DNA of 64,000 nt from Methylocystis hirsuta (GTDB lineage: Bacteria; Pseudomonadota; Alphaproteobacteria; Rhizobiales; Beijerinckiaceae), in the NCBI RefSeq assembly GCF_003722355.1, contig NZ_QWDD01000001.1:930001-994000 (forward strand), in the 5' to 3' direction. Under the pieces are notes generated by a model, which had not been told where the DNA came from, made no database searches, and saw only the letters and a program-made list of their open reading frames with translations. A program made the position numbers and the translations under genes. This document shows, piece after piece, positions 27,366 through 36,148 of this stretch. Positions within the stretch are counted from its first letter, which is position 1. Every line of letters begins with the position of its first letter.

Positions 27366-27421
27366 GGCGTCCTCGTCCTTCGAGACGCGTGCTGCGCACG
27401 CTCCTCAGGATGAGGGAGCCC
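27366..27421. repeat. Palindromic intergenic repeat, single copy
   Basis: The sequence tcctcgtccttcgagacg...cgctcctcaggatgaggg is a further copy of the repeat clustered at 26142-26313. It lies between the VOC gene and a convergent small secreted-protein gene. Confidence 0.75.
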
Positions 27422-27487
27422 TTCACCCGAATTGCCCGGCCTGAGGAAGGAAGCGGGCCGGGAGGCCGGCCCGCTCACGCCAGGCGC

Positions 27488-27742
27488 TTAGTCATTATCG
27501 AGCCTGTAACAGGAAAAATCGCGATCGGTGAAGCCGGTGCGCCAGTCTTTCAGATCGTAACGGTAGCCCGGCGGAGAGGGGAATCGACAGTCTCCCGCGT
27601 AGGAGGGCGGTCGGGCCCTTCCATACCAGCCCGGCTGGCCTGGAGAATATCCTGGGGACTGCGCCAAGGCCGACCCCGCCGTGGCGCTGATCAGCGCCAA
27701 GGCCAACGCGCCGGCGAAGAGCTGTCGCGTCCTGGTTTGCAT
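27488..27742 (-). CDS. Small secreted protein, 84 aa
   Basis: The N-terminus is a clear Sec signal peptide (TRTRQLFAGALALALISATAGSALAQ), giving a mature chain of about 57 residues rich in Pro, Gly and Tyr, with two Cys (GDCRFP, DFSCYRL) that could form a disulfide. No known domain recognised. It probably acts in the periplasm or outside the cell. Function unknown. Confidence 0.7.
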   Translation of the reverse strand: MQTRTRQLFAGALALALISATAGSALAQSPGYSPGQPGWYGRARPPSYAGDCRFPSPPGYRYDLKDWRTGFTDRDFSCYRLDND

Positions 27743-27918
27743 TGCTCGCCTCCCGTCGAAGCATCAGACGCGAGAACAACCCGGTGTTTCATGGGAATGT
27801 TCCGGCGGCATGGGAGCGCGGCCATTTTTGCGGGCATTGCGTTCCTTCACGCCAGGCGCGCGGCAGGGGCCCCCGCCGGCTGGCCCTTTCGGCGCAACTC
27901 GTGTAGTCCATCCCGTGA

Positions 27919-28995
27919 ATGAGCCAGGAAACCGAAGGCAAAAAACGCGGCATGTTCTCCCGCCTGTTTGGCGGCGGCCAGAGCGCGCCCGCGCCCGAAG
28001 CGGCGCCCGAAACGGCCCCCCAGCCGGCGCCGGAGCAAGAGGCGCCGGAGAAAGAAAAGCGCAGCTGGTGGTCGCGCCTGTCCGGCGGCCTCTCGCGCAC
28101 CTCGCAGGCGATCACCCAGGGCGTCGCCGACGTTTTCACCAAGCGTAAGCTCGACGCGCTGACGCTCGAGGAGCTCGAAGACGTGCTGCTGAGGGCCGAT
28201 CTTGGCGTCGGCGCCGCGACGCGCATCACCGAGGCGGTCGGCAAGGCGCGCTACGAGCGCGACATCGAGCCCGAGGAAGTGCGCGAAATCCTCGCGCGCG
28301 AAGTCGAGCGCGTGCTGGCGCCGGTCGCGCTGCCGCTCGTCGTCGACGACAGCAAGTCGCCCTTCATCATCCTCGTCGTCGGCGTCAACGGCTCGGGCAA
28401 GACGACGACCATCGCCAAGCTCGCCTCAAGATGGACCGGCGAGGGCAAGACGGTCGTGCTCGCGGCGGGCGACACCTTCCGCGCCGCGGCGGTCGAGCAG
28501 CTCAAGGTCTGGGGCGCACGGCTCGGCGCCGAGGTCGTATCGGGCGCGGAAGGCGCCGATGCGGCGGCGCTCGCCTTCGACGCGATCAAGCGCGCGAAAG
28601 AGCAGGGCGCCGACATTTTGCTCATGGACACGGCGGGCCGACTGCAAAATCGCGCCGAGTTGATGGCCGAGCTTGAAAAAATCGTCCGGGTGATAAAAAA
28701 AGCCGAAACAGAGGCGCCGCATGCGGTGCTGCTCGTTCTCGACGCCACCGTCGGACAGAACGCGCTGCAGCAGGTGGATGTTTTCGAGCGGGTCGCTGGC
28801 GTCACCGGCCTGGTGATGACCAAGCTCGACGGCACCGCGCGGGGCGGCATTCTGGTCGCGATCGCCGAGACTTACGGCCTGCCGATCCACTTCATCGGGG
28901 TGGGCGAAAGCGCCGACGATCTCGAGCCGTTCGCGGCGCGCGACTTCGCGCGGGCGATCGCGGGGCTTGAAGAAACGTCAGAGGCGGAAAGCTAA
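27919..28995 (+). CDS. ftsY: Signal recognition particle receptor FtsY
   Basis: A 358-residue SRP-family GTPase. The acidic, Pro/Glu-rich N-terminal part (about residues 1-55) is the membrane-interacting A region. The N domain follows, then the G domain: GVNGSGKTTTIAKLA (P-loop), DTFRAAAVEQL, DTAGRLQNRAELM and TKLDGTARGG. It docks ribosome-SRP complexes at the inner membrane. The start ATG 27919 lacks a strong upstream site. It is followed 5 bp later by yciB, a likely operon. Confidence 0.95.
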   Translation: MSQETEGKKRGMFSRLFGGGQSAPAPEAAPETAPQPAPEQEAPEKEKRSWWSRLSGGLSRTSQAITQGVADVFTKRKLDALTLEELEDVLLRADLGVGAATRITEAVGKARYERDIEPEEVREILAREVERVLAPVALPLVVDDSKSPFIILVVGVNGSGKTTTIAKLASRWTGEGKTVVLAAGDTFRAAAVEQLKVWGARLGAEVVSGAEGADAAALAFDAIKRAKEQGADILLMDTAGRLQNRAELMAELEKIVRVIKKAETEAPHAVLLVLDATVGQNALQQVDVFERVAGVTGLVMTKLDGTARGGILVAIAETYGLPIHFIGVGESADDLEPFAARDFARAIAGLEETSEAES

Positions 28996-29000
28996 GAGAG

Positions 29001-29603
29001 ATGACGCAGGAAACGGCCATCGCGGCAAAACGAAAGCTCAATCCCTGGCTGAAGCTGGCGCTGGAACTCGGACCTCTGCTGCTGTTCTTCGTCGTCAACT
29101 CCAAATACGGCATTTTCGCCGCGACCGGCGTGCTGATGGCCGGCGTCGTCCTGACACTTGCCGTCTCATGGGCGATCACGCGACATCTGCCGGCGATGCC
29201 GGTGGTCACCGCCGTGCTGGTGCTGGTGTTCGGCTCGCTCACCTACTTTCTGCATGACGAAACCTTCATCAAGCTGAAGGTGACGATCCTTTACACGCTG
29301 TTCGGCGCCGGCCTGATCGGCGCGCTCTATTTCGGCAAGCTGCTGCTGCCGATCGTCTTTGACATGGCGATCCACATTGACGACGCCGGCTGGCGCAAGC
29401 TCACCCTACGCTGGGGCCTGTTCTTTTTCGCGCTCGCTGGGCTCAATGAAGTCCTGCGCCGCATTCTGACGACCGACGACTGGGTGAATTTCAAGGTTTT
29501 CGGCATATTGCCGCTGACGCTCGTCTTCGCGCTGGCGCAGGCGCCGCTCATCATGCGCCACGAAATTCGCCCCGAGGACGAAGACTCCGAAACGCATTTC
29601 TGA
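29001..29603 (+). CDS. yciB: Inner-membrane protein YciB (septation protein A family)
   Basis: A 200-residue polytopic membrane protein with about five hydrophobic segments. It shows the family's ELGPLLLFFVVNSKYGIF near the N-terminus and GWRKLTLRWGLFFFALAGLNE in the middle. YciB proteins influence cell-envelope synthesis and division. It follows ftsY directly. Confidence 0.92.
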   Translation: MTQETAIAAKRKLNPWLKLALELGPLLLFFVVNSKYGIFAATGVLMAGVVLTLAVSWAITRHLPAMPVVTAVLVLVFGSLTYFLHDETFIKLKVTILYTLFGAGLIGALYFGKLLLPIVFDMAIHIDDAGWRKLTLRWGLFFFALAGLNEVLRRILTTDDWVNFKVFGILPLTLVFALAQAPLIMRHEIRPEDEDSETHF

Positions 29604-29824
29604 TCTCGGCGCGCGCCTCTGAACTTGATCGCATCGCCGCACGCGCATTTGCGCGCGAATCGCTCAGACACGTTCTTGCTCCAAGATCAACTCCTCTTCA
29701 TGATCGGCCGCGCCCCTGCGCCGATGATTTCAAGCGCATCCGCGCTGTCCGTCGCGCGCGGGTTGCAATCGACGCGCGTTCGGGCGAAGAGAGTCTTCAG
29801 GTTTACGGGGGCTGAGTCGAATCC

Positions 29825-29968
29825 TTGCCGAGTCTCATCCGCTTTCTGATCGTCGTCGGCGCCATCGTCGCGATCGTCTACGGCGTCATGGTCGCGCTCG
29901 TCGCTTATGTGACGCCGCAACCGCGCCAGATGACCTATACGATCCCGGCGCAGCGGTTGAACAAGTGA
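29825..29968 (+). CDS. Small single-pass membrane protein, 47 aa
   Basis: A short frame starting at TTG 29825 gives a 47-residue protein with one transmembrane helix (FLIVVGAIVAIVYGVMVALV) followed by a short tail (TPQPRQMTYTIPAQRLNK). Similar very small proteins are commonly encoded just before xerD in Rhizobiales, sometimes labelled histidine kinase without basis. The conserved place and the helix support a real gene; the non-ATG start is inference. The remaining 29604-29824 shows nothing recognisable. Confidence 0.65.
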   Translation: MPSLIRFLIVVGAIVAIVYGVMVALVAYVTPQPRQMTYTIPAQRLNK

Positions 29969-30018
29969 CGGCTGTCATTCGTGACGCCTGCGCGGAATGA
30001 TGCTGGGGAGTTAAGCGC

Positions 30019-30972
30019 ATGAAAGCCGGCGCAGCGCGCCAGCTCGACGCCTTTCTCGACATGCTGGCCGCGGAGCGCGGCGCGGCGCGCAACACGCAGG
30101 ACGCCTATCGGCGCGATCTTTCCGATTATATCGCGCATCTGTCCGCGAACGGCCGAGATCCCGGTGTAGCGACGACGGAAGACATCCGCGCCTATCTCGC
30201 CTCATTGGAGCCGCGCGGCATGTCGGCGGCCACCGTGGCGCGGCGCATTTCGGCGATTCGCCAGTTCCATAAATTTCTCTACGTCGACCGCCATCGCGAC
30301 GTCGACCCGGCCTCGGCGCTCGATGGACCGCGGCTGCGGCGCAGCGCGCCCGGCGTATTCTCCACCGCGGAAATCGATCGGCTGCTTGCGGCCGCGAGCG
30401 AAGGGCTCGATGACGAGGCGCGGCCAGCTCGCGAGCGGCTGCGGGCGGCGCGGCTCTATGCGCTGCTCGAAACGCTTTACGCCACCGGCCTGCGCGTCTC
30501 CGAACTCGTGTCGCTGCCAAAAACCGCCGCGCATTCGCGCGATCCTTTCATCGTCATTCGCGGCAAGGGCGGGCGCGAACGCTTGGCACCGCTGACCGAT
30601 CGCGCGCGCCGCGCGCTTCTTTCCTACCGCAAGCTGCTTGAGGAGATGGCGCTAGAGCGCGCAGGCTCGAGCTTTCTCTTCCCTGCCGACAGCGACAGCG
30701 GTCATCTCACGCGCCAGGCCTTCGCGCGCGATCTCAAGGCGCTTGCGAGCGCCGCCGGCCTGCCTGCCGCCGAGATGCATCCGCATGCGCTGCGCCACGC
30801 CTTTGCCAGCCATCTGCTGCAGAACGGCGCCGATCTGCGGGTGGTGCAGGAACTGCTTGGTCACGCGGACATCTCGACGACGCAGATCTATACGCATGTG
30901 CTCGACGAGCGCATGCGGGCGATGGTGCGCGATCTGCATCCGCTGTCGGAGACGACGGATAAGCTACGCTGA
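30019..30972 (+). CDS. xerD: Tyrosine recombinase XerD
   Basis: A 317-residue tyrosine recombinase. The N-terminal SAM-like domain (FLDMLAAERGAARNTQDAYRR) precedes the catalytic domain with Arg in YATGLRVSELVSL, the HALRHAFASHL His-x-x-Arg box, LGHADIS and the nucleophile Tyr in TTQIYTHV. Length and neighbour gene fit XerD, which with XerC resolves chromosome dimers at dif. Confidence 0.92.
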   Translation: MKAGAARQLDAFLDMLAAERGAARNTQDAYRRDLSDYIAHLSANGRDPGVATTEDIRAYLASLEPRGMSAATVARRISAIRQFHKFLYVDRHRDVDPASALDGPRLRRSAPGVFSTAEIDRLLAAASEGLDDEARPARERLRAARLYALLETLYATGLRVSELVSLPKTAAHSRDPFIVIRGKGGRERLAPLTDRARRALLSYRKLLEEMALERAGSSFLFPADSDSGHLTRQAFARDLKALASAAGLPAAEMHPHALRHAFASHLLQNGADLRVVQELLGHADISTTQIYTHVLDERMRAMVRDLHPLSETTDKLR

Positions 30973-31057
30973 GCCGCCCTGGGCGCTTTTTCCGTTGAAT
31001 GTTGCGACGCGCTCAACGTAAGCTTTTCCGCGCATTTGAGCGACCGAGGAGCGTGGG

Positions 31058-31621
31058 ATGGCGAAGAACGCGATGGACTTTCGGCCAGAGGAAGAGAATG
31101 TCGCCTATATTGGCGCCGGCGTGACGCTCAAGGGCGAAATCTCCGCCTCGGATCTCATCATCGTCGACGGCGCGATTGAGGGCGACGTCTCCGCGCGCGT
31201 CATTAAGGTCGGGCAGGGCGGCGTCATCCGCGGCAACGTCAGCGCCACGGAAGCCGACGTGAGCGGCTGGATTTCCGATCATATCGAGATCAAGCAGTTG
31301 CTCGTCGTGCGCGCCAGCGGGCGCGTCGAGGGTAAAATTACCTATGGCGAGATCGAATTGGAGAAGGGCGCCGTCATCGCTGGCGAACTGACCGCGATCG
31401 AGGATTATCGCGCCGCGAAGCCCGCGCCGGCGGCGAAGCCCGCCGCCGAACGCCTGGAGGTCGCCGGCGCGCCGCCGAAACCCTCTTCGCTCGATCGCAT
31501 CAATGAGGCGGTGCGCGGCGCCAAAGGGGCCAAGGGCGCTCTCTATCTCGCCGCCGAGGGCGAGGCGAAGCGGGTCGCGACGCGGACGCTGCTCGGCCGC
31601 AAGAGTTCGGCGGGCTCGTGA
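31058..31621 (+). CDS. Bactofilin-family cytoskeletal protein
   Basis: A 187-residue protein with the repeating beta-helix of bactofilins: YIGAGVTLKGEISASDLIIV, DGAIEGDVSARVIKVGQGG, VRASGRVEGKITYGEIELEKGA. The N-terminal tail and the Ala/Pro-rich C-terminal tail are variable, as usual. Bactofilins polymerise on the membrane and organise envelope proteins. RBS GAGGAGCGTGGG precedes the ATG. An IS element is inserted 21 bp after its stop. Confidence 0.92.
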   Translation: MAKNAMDFRPEEENVAYIGAGVTLKGEISASDLIIVDGAIEGDVSARVIKVGQGGVIRGNVSATEADVSGWISDHIEIKQLLVVRASGRVEGKITYGEIELEKGAVIAGELTAIEDYRAAKPAPAAKPAAERLEVAGAPPKPSSLDRINEAVRGAKGAKGALYLAAEGEAKRVATRTLLGRKSSAGS

Positions 31622-31642
31622 GGCTGATCCTTGCGTGACAGC

Positions 31643-33031
31643 TGTCGATAGCGAATTAAGTTGGCCGGATTTGGTAGCACATCATCTGTCCGCTGCTTCT
31701 ACTTTTGTTCTCCTGTGGGATTGTGGGCAAGGCGAGAGCCTTGTCCACACTTCCACAGGCTGGCCGCCGAGCGGATTCAAGCGGCTTTTCTTTCTTCCTG
31801 GAGGGCGCCCTTTTCGTCGTAGCGCGCGAGGCATCGCGGGCCGTGGAAGACGGCGTGGGTTCCATCGGGATAGCAGCGCACCTTCACCCGCGCCTTGACG
31901 AAATGCGCGCGCAGCGGGCTTTCGGGAATCTGAAGCTTGAGCCGGTTGAACGACACGCAGTTGTCGTTGCCGACCTGGCGCTCCTCCTGCACGCATAAAA
32001 TCTCGCAAAGATCGACGCCGGAGATCGCCACGAAAGCCGAGCCCTCCTGCGTTGGCGCCACCGCGAACCGGGCGTTGTGCGACGGAATATAGACCTCGCG
32101 CAGGAACCGGTTGGCCGCCGCGACCGTGTCGATCCCCGCAAGCGCCAGCTCCTTCACCAGTCGATCCTGCAAGGTCTGGAACACCCGCTCCGAGCGCCCG
32201 CGCGCCTGCGGAGAATACGCCGCGATATGCTCGACGCCCAGATGCGCCAGCGCCCGTCCGACCTGCGTCGGCTTCGACCGGTCGACCTTGCCGCCCGCTT
32301 CCGGCGTGTGAAAATAATGCGCGCCGCGATCCGTGTAGAGCGAAAGCGGCAGGCCATGTTCGCCAAACACCTCCGCCAGCGCGCGGAAGGTCGAAGCCGT
32401 CCCTTCCTCCTCGACCAGAAACGCCGAGTAGATTTGGCTCGTCGCGTCGTCCAGCGTGACGATCAGATCGAGCGCCGGCCGCCCCTCGAGCCACATATGC
32501 CGCGATCCGTCCTGATGCAGCATCATGCCGGGAAGCGGGCGCCGCTCGCGCTTGCGCCGATGCGCGCCGCGCTTGGGCGCCTTCTCCAGCAAACCCCGCC
32601 CATGCAGGAAGGTCTTCGTCCAGGTGTAGCCCCATTTGAACCCGTGCATGCGCACCAGATGCTCGTGAAAATGCTTCGCGGTGAAGCCAGCGTACCGACC
32701 GCGATACAGAGCCTCCACTTCTTCGCTCCGATCAACCGGAACCCGCTTGACAGACGCCTTGCCGAGCCGCCGGTCGAGAAGGCCCGCTTCGCCCTCCTCC
32801 TCATAGCGTTGACGCCAGCGCCGGAACGTCCGCTCGCCAACCCCCAACAGTTCCGCCGCTTCCAGCTGACTAAACTCAGCCGCCTCGTAACGACTCAATA
32901 GGCTCAGGAACTTGATCATTCGCACACCCTGAAGGGCTTCCGTCCGGCGCATCAAACCCTCCGAAAAGGGCCCCGACGCTACCGGACAGATCGTGCGCTA
33001 CCTAAACCGGTCATATCGTGTGCTACTGACA
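31643..33031 (-). mobile_element. ISNCY/IS1202-like insertion sequence (1389 bp) with 17-bp target duplication
   Basis: The ends are inverted repeats: left TGTCGATAGC, right read inward TGTCAGTAGC, with further matches inward (GGTAGC, ATCTGTCCG). A perfect 17-bp direct repeat GATCCTTGCGTGACAGC flanks it at 31626-31642 and 33032-33048. So long a duplication is unusual for IS elements generally, but long duplications are known in the IS1202-related group. The element lies between the bactofilin gene and tRNA-Glu. Confidence 0.9.
31777..32955 (-). CDS. ISNCY (IS1202-like) family transposase
   Basis: A 392-residue transposase. The N-terminal helix-turn-helix (FSQLEAAELLGVGERTFRRW) is followed by an rve-type DDE core: LHQDGSRHMW (first Asp), LYTDRGAHYFHT (second Asp) and the Glu in QARGRSERVFQTLQDRL. 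The C-terminal part (YPDGTHAVFHGPRCLARYDE) is typical of the ISNCY group. It appears intact. Confidence 0.9.
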   Translation of the reverse strand: MMRRTEALQGVRMIKFLSLLSRYEAAEFSQLEAAELLGVGERTFRRWRQRYEEEGEAGLLDRRLGKASVKRVPVDRSEEVEALYRGRYAGFTAKHFHEHLVRMHGFKWGYTWTKTFLHGRGLLEKAPKRGAHRRKRERRPLPGMMLHQDGSRHMWLEGRPALDLIVTLDDATSQIYSAFLVEEEGTASTFRALAEVFGEHGLPLSLYTDRGAHYFHTPEAGGKVDRSKPTQVGRALAHLGVEHIAAYSPQARGRSERVFQTLQDRLVKELALAGIDTVAAANRFLREVYIPSHNARFAVAPTQEGSAFVAISGVDLCEILCVQEERQVGNDNCVSFNRLKLQIPESPLRAHFVKARVKVRCYPDGTHAVFHGPRCLARYDEKGALQEERKAA

Positions 33032-33089
33032 GATCCTTGCGTGACAGCTTGCCCGGCGGGCGGCGGCGGTCTATAGAACGCTCCTTCCC

Positions 33090-33165
33090 GCTCCCTTCGT
33101 CTAGCGGTCTAGGACGTCGCCCTCTCACGGCGAAAACAGGGGTTCGAGTCCCCTAGGGAGCGCCA
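33090..33165 (+). tRNA. tRNA-Glu (CUC anticodon)
   Basis: A 76-nt cloverleaf including encoded CCA. The acceptor stem is gctccct/agggagc (33090-33096 with 33155-33161), the anticodon stem tcgcc/ggcga encloses loop ctctcac with anticodon CTC, and the T-arm carries ggttcgagtcc. It closely follows bacterial tRNA-Glu. A recombinase remnant reads into it from the other strand, so its 3' end probably served as an integration site. Confidence 0.96.
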
Positions 33166-33447
33166 TTTGCGTATAAAACTGCGAACACCCTTGCCGATTT
33201 GTTCTCCGGCGATGACAGCCTGTTCCAGGCTGGCTTTCGAGCCGTGGATGCGGATGATTTTGTCGTCCACCTCGATGGCGTCGACGATCGAGCGCGAATA
33301 GGCTTTCCGAAAGGTGGTCTCGCCGCTGGCTATGCGCTCCCGCATGAAAGCGCCGAAGCGCTCGACCTGATCCGGCTCCAACGTGATCTCAGGCGCAAGC
33401 TGAACCTTGATGTGCTCCAACGCCGCCTTGGCGCGGTCGCGGCGTCA
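33109..33447 (-). pseudogene. C-terminal remnant of a site-specific recombinase abutting tRNA-Glu
   Basis: The frame gives DRAKAALEHIKVQLAPE and onward to GKGVRSFIRKWRSLGDSNP, the tail commonly found in rhizobial serine-recombinase-type integrases whose 3' end runs into a tRNA gene. Only about 110 residues remain; the catalytic domain is missing. At about 33447 the sequence changes abruptly into a multicopper oxidase in another frame. Interpreted as the scar of an integrated element at the tRNA. Confidence 0.6.
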
Positions 33448-33785
33448 AATTCGATTGTTCGAGTGACGCCGACCGGAACGTCGGTCGTTGACTCCGGCCA
33501 GCGCGCCATCTGCGGAACCCAACCACCATCCGTGCCTGTCACCGAAAAGTGATGGCCATGCAGATGAACCGGATGATTGGTCATCGTCAGATTGGCCATT
33601 CGAATGCGTACGCGTTCGCCGATGCGCGCGACCATCGGATCGATGCCGGGAAAAACCCTGCTGTTCCAGGCCCAGATGTTGAAGTCGGTCATCTCCGAGC
33701 CCCCGGGCATATAGGTTCCCGGCTCGAAGCGATAGGCGCTCATGAGGAAGGCGTAGTCGCGATCGGCGTGGCGCTCATTTGTCGC
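33440..33785 (-). pseudogene. Internal fragment of a multicopper oxidase
   Basis: About 115 residues of a cupredoxin domain: AFLMSAYRFEPGTYMP, MTDFNIWAWNSRVFPG, and NHPVHLHGHHF with copper-site histidines. It is cut at both ends: the N-terminal domains are missing, and the C-terminal HCH copper motif is replaced by the recombinase tail. No function is expected. The stretch 33786-34223 upstream shows only short frames without recognisable products. Confidence 0.7.
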
Positions 33786-34223
33786 GAACCAACTGCTCGG
33801 CCTCTTCACAGCCGATCTCTTTCTTGGCGCGCGTCGTGTCGTCGATGCTGACTAGGTTAAGGCGTCGCCGCACGGGCGCTTTGGGATCTCGGTATGGCGC
33901 CGCGGGCAGGACTCTGACAGTCAAAACCAAATTGCTCGAACCGATCGCGCAGAGCGCGTGTAAAGGTATCGAACATTCAATGTATAAGTTTCAGTCAGTC
34001 GCGATGTCTGCCCACGAATGACGGACAGATCGCCGCATATGCGAACAGCGTTTACGAAGATATAGCGTTCGAACTTCGAGGCATATCGAGAGGCATCTTC
34101 GTTGCAAGACGCCGATGCTGCTTGATGCTGTCTTCGATCAATCAGCGATCATTCAAGGTGCGCAGAGCGACGACGAAGGCTTGCGACCTGGTCGCGCGGG
34201 TTTGCCGAAGCCGGGGTTCGAAA

Positions 34224-34844
34224 ATGCGGACAGCCTTTATGAAAATGCTCAACAGTAGAGTTATCAGGTTGACGCTGGCGGCTCTGGTTGTCCAGGCGTT
34301 CGTCGCGACGATGTTTGTCGATGCGACGTTCGATCGCGGGATCGCTTCGCCCAACGCGCCGTTGCGCCCGAACTTTCGTTTGCAGTCTTCGGAGGGCTCT
34401 ATCGTTGACAGCCATTTGCTGCGCGGGCGCCCCTATCTGCTCTTTTTTGGTTTCGCCAACTGCCCTGCGATCTGTCCGACAACGCTCATGGAAACGCAGG
34501 CGCTTTTGCGTGAAGCGGGCGCGGCGACGCATACATTTCCCATTTACTTCGTGTCGGTCGATCCCGCGAGAGACACGCCAGAGGCGTTGAGGGACTTCGT
34601 CAGAGGCTTTGGCGATAATGTCCTTGGCCTTATGGGCTCTGACGAAGATGTTGCGGCTGCCGCCAAGTCGGTGCGAGTCTATTTTTCCAAAAGCAAGAAT
34701 GCGTCGTCCGAGAGCCTCGATCACAGCGCTCTCGTCTATCTTGTGAGCAGCGGCGGTGAGGTGGTCAGCACGGTTTCTGTTGATGAACCGAAGGCGAGCG
34801 CGCTGTATAAAATTCGAACACTTTCCGTGTTTGGAAGATTATAG
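34224..34844 (+). CDS. SCO1/SenC-family copper chaperone-like protein
   Basis: A 206-residue protein with one N-terminal membrane anchor (LTLAALVVQAFVATMFV) and a thioredoxin-fold SCO domain facing the periplasm. It has the copper-binding CPAICPTTL cysteine pair, VSVDPARDTPEAL, and the distal copper-ligand His in SLDHSALVYLV. SCO proteins deliver copper to the CuA site of cytochrome oxidase or act in redox/copper homeostasis. The frame is open from 34122; ATG 34224 or 34239 precedes the anchor. It lies in a copper-flavoured group upstream of the sMMO genes. Confidence 0.87.
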   Translation: MRTAFMKMLNSRVIRLTLAALVVQAFVATMFVDATFDRGIASPNAPLRPNFRLQSSEGSIVDSHLLRGRPYLLFFGFANCPAICPTTLMETQALLREAGAATHTFPIYFVSVDPARDTPEALRDFVRGFGDNVLGLMGSDEDVAAAAKSVRVYFSKSKNASSESLDHSALVYLVSSGGEVVSTVSVDEPKASALYKIRTLSVFGRL

Positions 34845-34962
34845 ACAGGCGGCATCTGCTCGTGCGTCATATTGACGCCGCGCCTATTTAAGTCACGTGA
34901 ATGTTTGACGCTTTGTTGGAACCGTTTTAGCGTTCCTGTTACTCAGAAATGGCGAGCGAACT

Positions 34963-35364
34963 GTGATCCAAGCGGGGGACCAGAACACGTCGGCACTGCG
35001 CGGCGCCCTACATTGGGCGGCGGCATTTGTTCTGTTCTTCAATGCTGTCGCGTTCGGATTTGCCAGCGGCGCGATGGCGGATATCGGCGGGAGCGGCGTC
35101 CTGAGCGTCGTGTGCGGCTCCAGCGTCGATCTGGCGCAGGACGACGCCGGGTCGAAAGCGCCCAGCAAAGCGCATTGCGTCGCTTGTGCGATCCTTCACG
35201 CCAGCTCCGCAGTTGAAAATGCCTTGGCGGAGATTCCCGCGAAGACGGCGCCGGACGAAGCGCCGCCGGTCTTGCTTGTTTCTATTTTCAATCCCGATGC
35301 AATTCAGGCTGCGCCTGAACTGCGTCCTTTGTGTTCGCGCGCGCCTCCTTCGCGCACTGTCTGA
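34963..35364 (+). CDS. DUF2946-like protein
   Basis: A 133-residue protein beginning with GTG 34963. A hydrophobic N-terminal segment (LHWAAAFVLFFNAVAFGFAS) is followed by a small domain with Cys residues (SVVCGSS, HCVACAILH) and a low-complexity tail, the layout of DUF2946 proteins, which often lie near copper or TonB-type genes. A metal-related role is inference from the His/Cys motif and the SCO neighbour. Confidence 0.6.
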   Translation: MIQAGDQNTSALRGALHWAAAFVLFFNAVAFGFASGAMADIGGSGVLSVVCGSSVDLAQDDAGSKAPSKAHCVACAILHASSAVENALAEIPAKTAPDEAPPVLLVSIFNPDAIQAAPELRPLCSRAPPSRTV

Positions 35365-35470
35365 CGCCGAAAAGCATGTCCGGGCGGCTGGCGAGAAGCC
35401 ATCGTCCGTCGGATATGGGTTTCTTTCAGACGTGGCCACGCTTTCCGTGCGCCTTCAGGAGGACTGCTCA

Positions 35471-36034
35471 ATGAGCGCTGCATCTAATCGCGCAATATAC
35501 AACGATGCCCTTCGCGCCGCCGTCGTCGGCATCGCCGCAGGAGCGCTGGCGTTTCTGGCGCTGGGCCCCACCTCTCCCTTTGGGCTGCAGGTCTGGGCGC
35601 TTCTGACCGGATGGGCTTCCTTTCTCCTGCTTGGAGGCGGACTCGACGGCCTTCGTAAATCGGCGATCCATTCGCTATTCGGCGCCTCTCTCGCACTCGG
35701 CGCGTTGGTCTTTGCAACGCATCAACCCGAAGCGCTTGGCGTCGACTTCGCCGTCTGGGCCGCGCTCGGCGTCGCTGTGACGGTGGCGCTGGTTACGCTC
35801 GCGGCGCGCTTGCCGTTGCTCGGCAGCGTTCCCGCGTCACTGCTGGGCTACGTCAGTGTGCTTGTCGCGACTTTGCCGGATTACCGTGTCGAGAGGATTT
35901 TGTCTCCGAGCGTCGGGAATCCGGTGTTCGGCGCCGTCGCGTCGCTGATCATCGGCGCCTTATTCGCCTATGCAGCGGAAGAGATTGTGCAGCGGCTTCG
36001 TTCGCGCGTGAGCGAGTCGATCGCCAAGGCATAG
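35471..36034 (+). CDS. DUF1097-family inner-membrane protein
   Basis: A 187-residue membrane protein with about five hydrophobic segments (AAVVGIAAGALAFLALG; LTGWASFLLLGGGLDG; GASLALGALVFAT; and others), matching DUF1097 (YcdZ-like). AGGAGG stands 8 bp before ATG 35471; the frame is open further upstream but overlaps the preceding gene's end. Function unknown. It ends 114 bp before mmoR. Confidence 0.75.
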   Translation: MSAASNRAIYNDALRAAVVGIAAGALAFLALGPTSPFGLQVWALLTGWASFLLLGGGLDGLRKSAIHSLFGASLALGALVFATHQPEALGVDFAVWAALGVAVTVALVTLAARLPLLGSVPASLLGYVSVLVATLPDYRVERILSPSVGNPVFGAVASLIIGALFAYAAEEIVQRLRSRVSESIAKA

Positions 36035-36128
36035 CGGCGATCGCATCGAATATCGCCACGGGGCGCCCGACATCGGGGGCGCCGCGCGCCAAATTTCGCG
36101 CCGAGCACGGCCGTGATCGCTCACAAGC

Positions 36129-36134
36129 TATAAT
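36129..36134 (+). promoter_or_regulatory. Possible -10 box upstream of mmoR
   Basis: A perfect TATAAT lies 14 bp before the first mmoR ATG, but no good -35 is found 16-18 bp upstream. Weak evidence; a start at ATG 36158 or 36161 would leave a short leader. Confidence 0.3.
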
Positions 36135-36148
36135 CGCGAAAGACTGTC

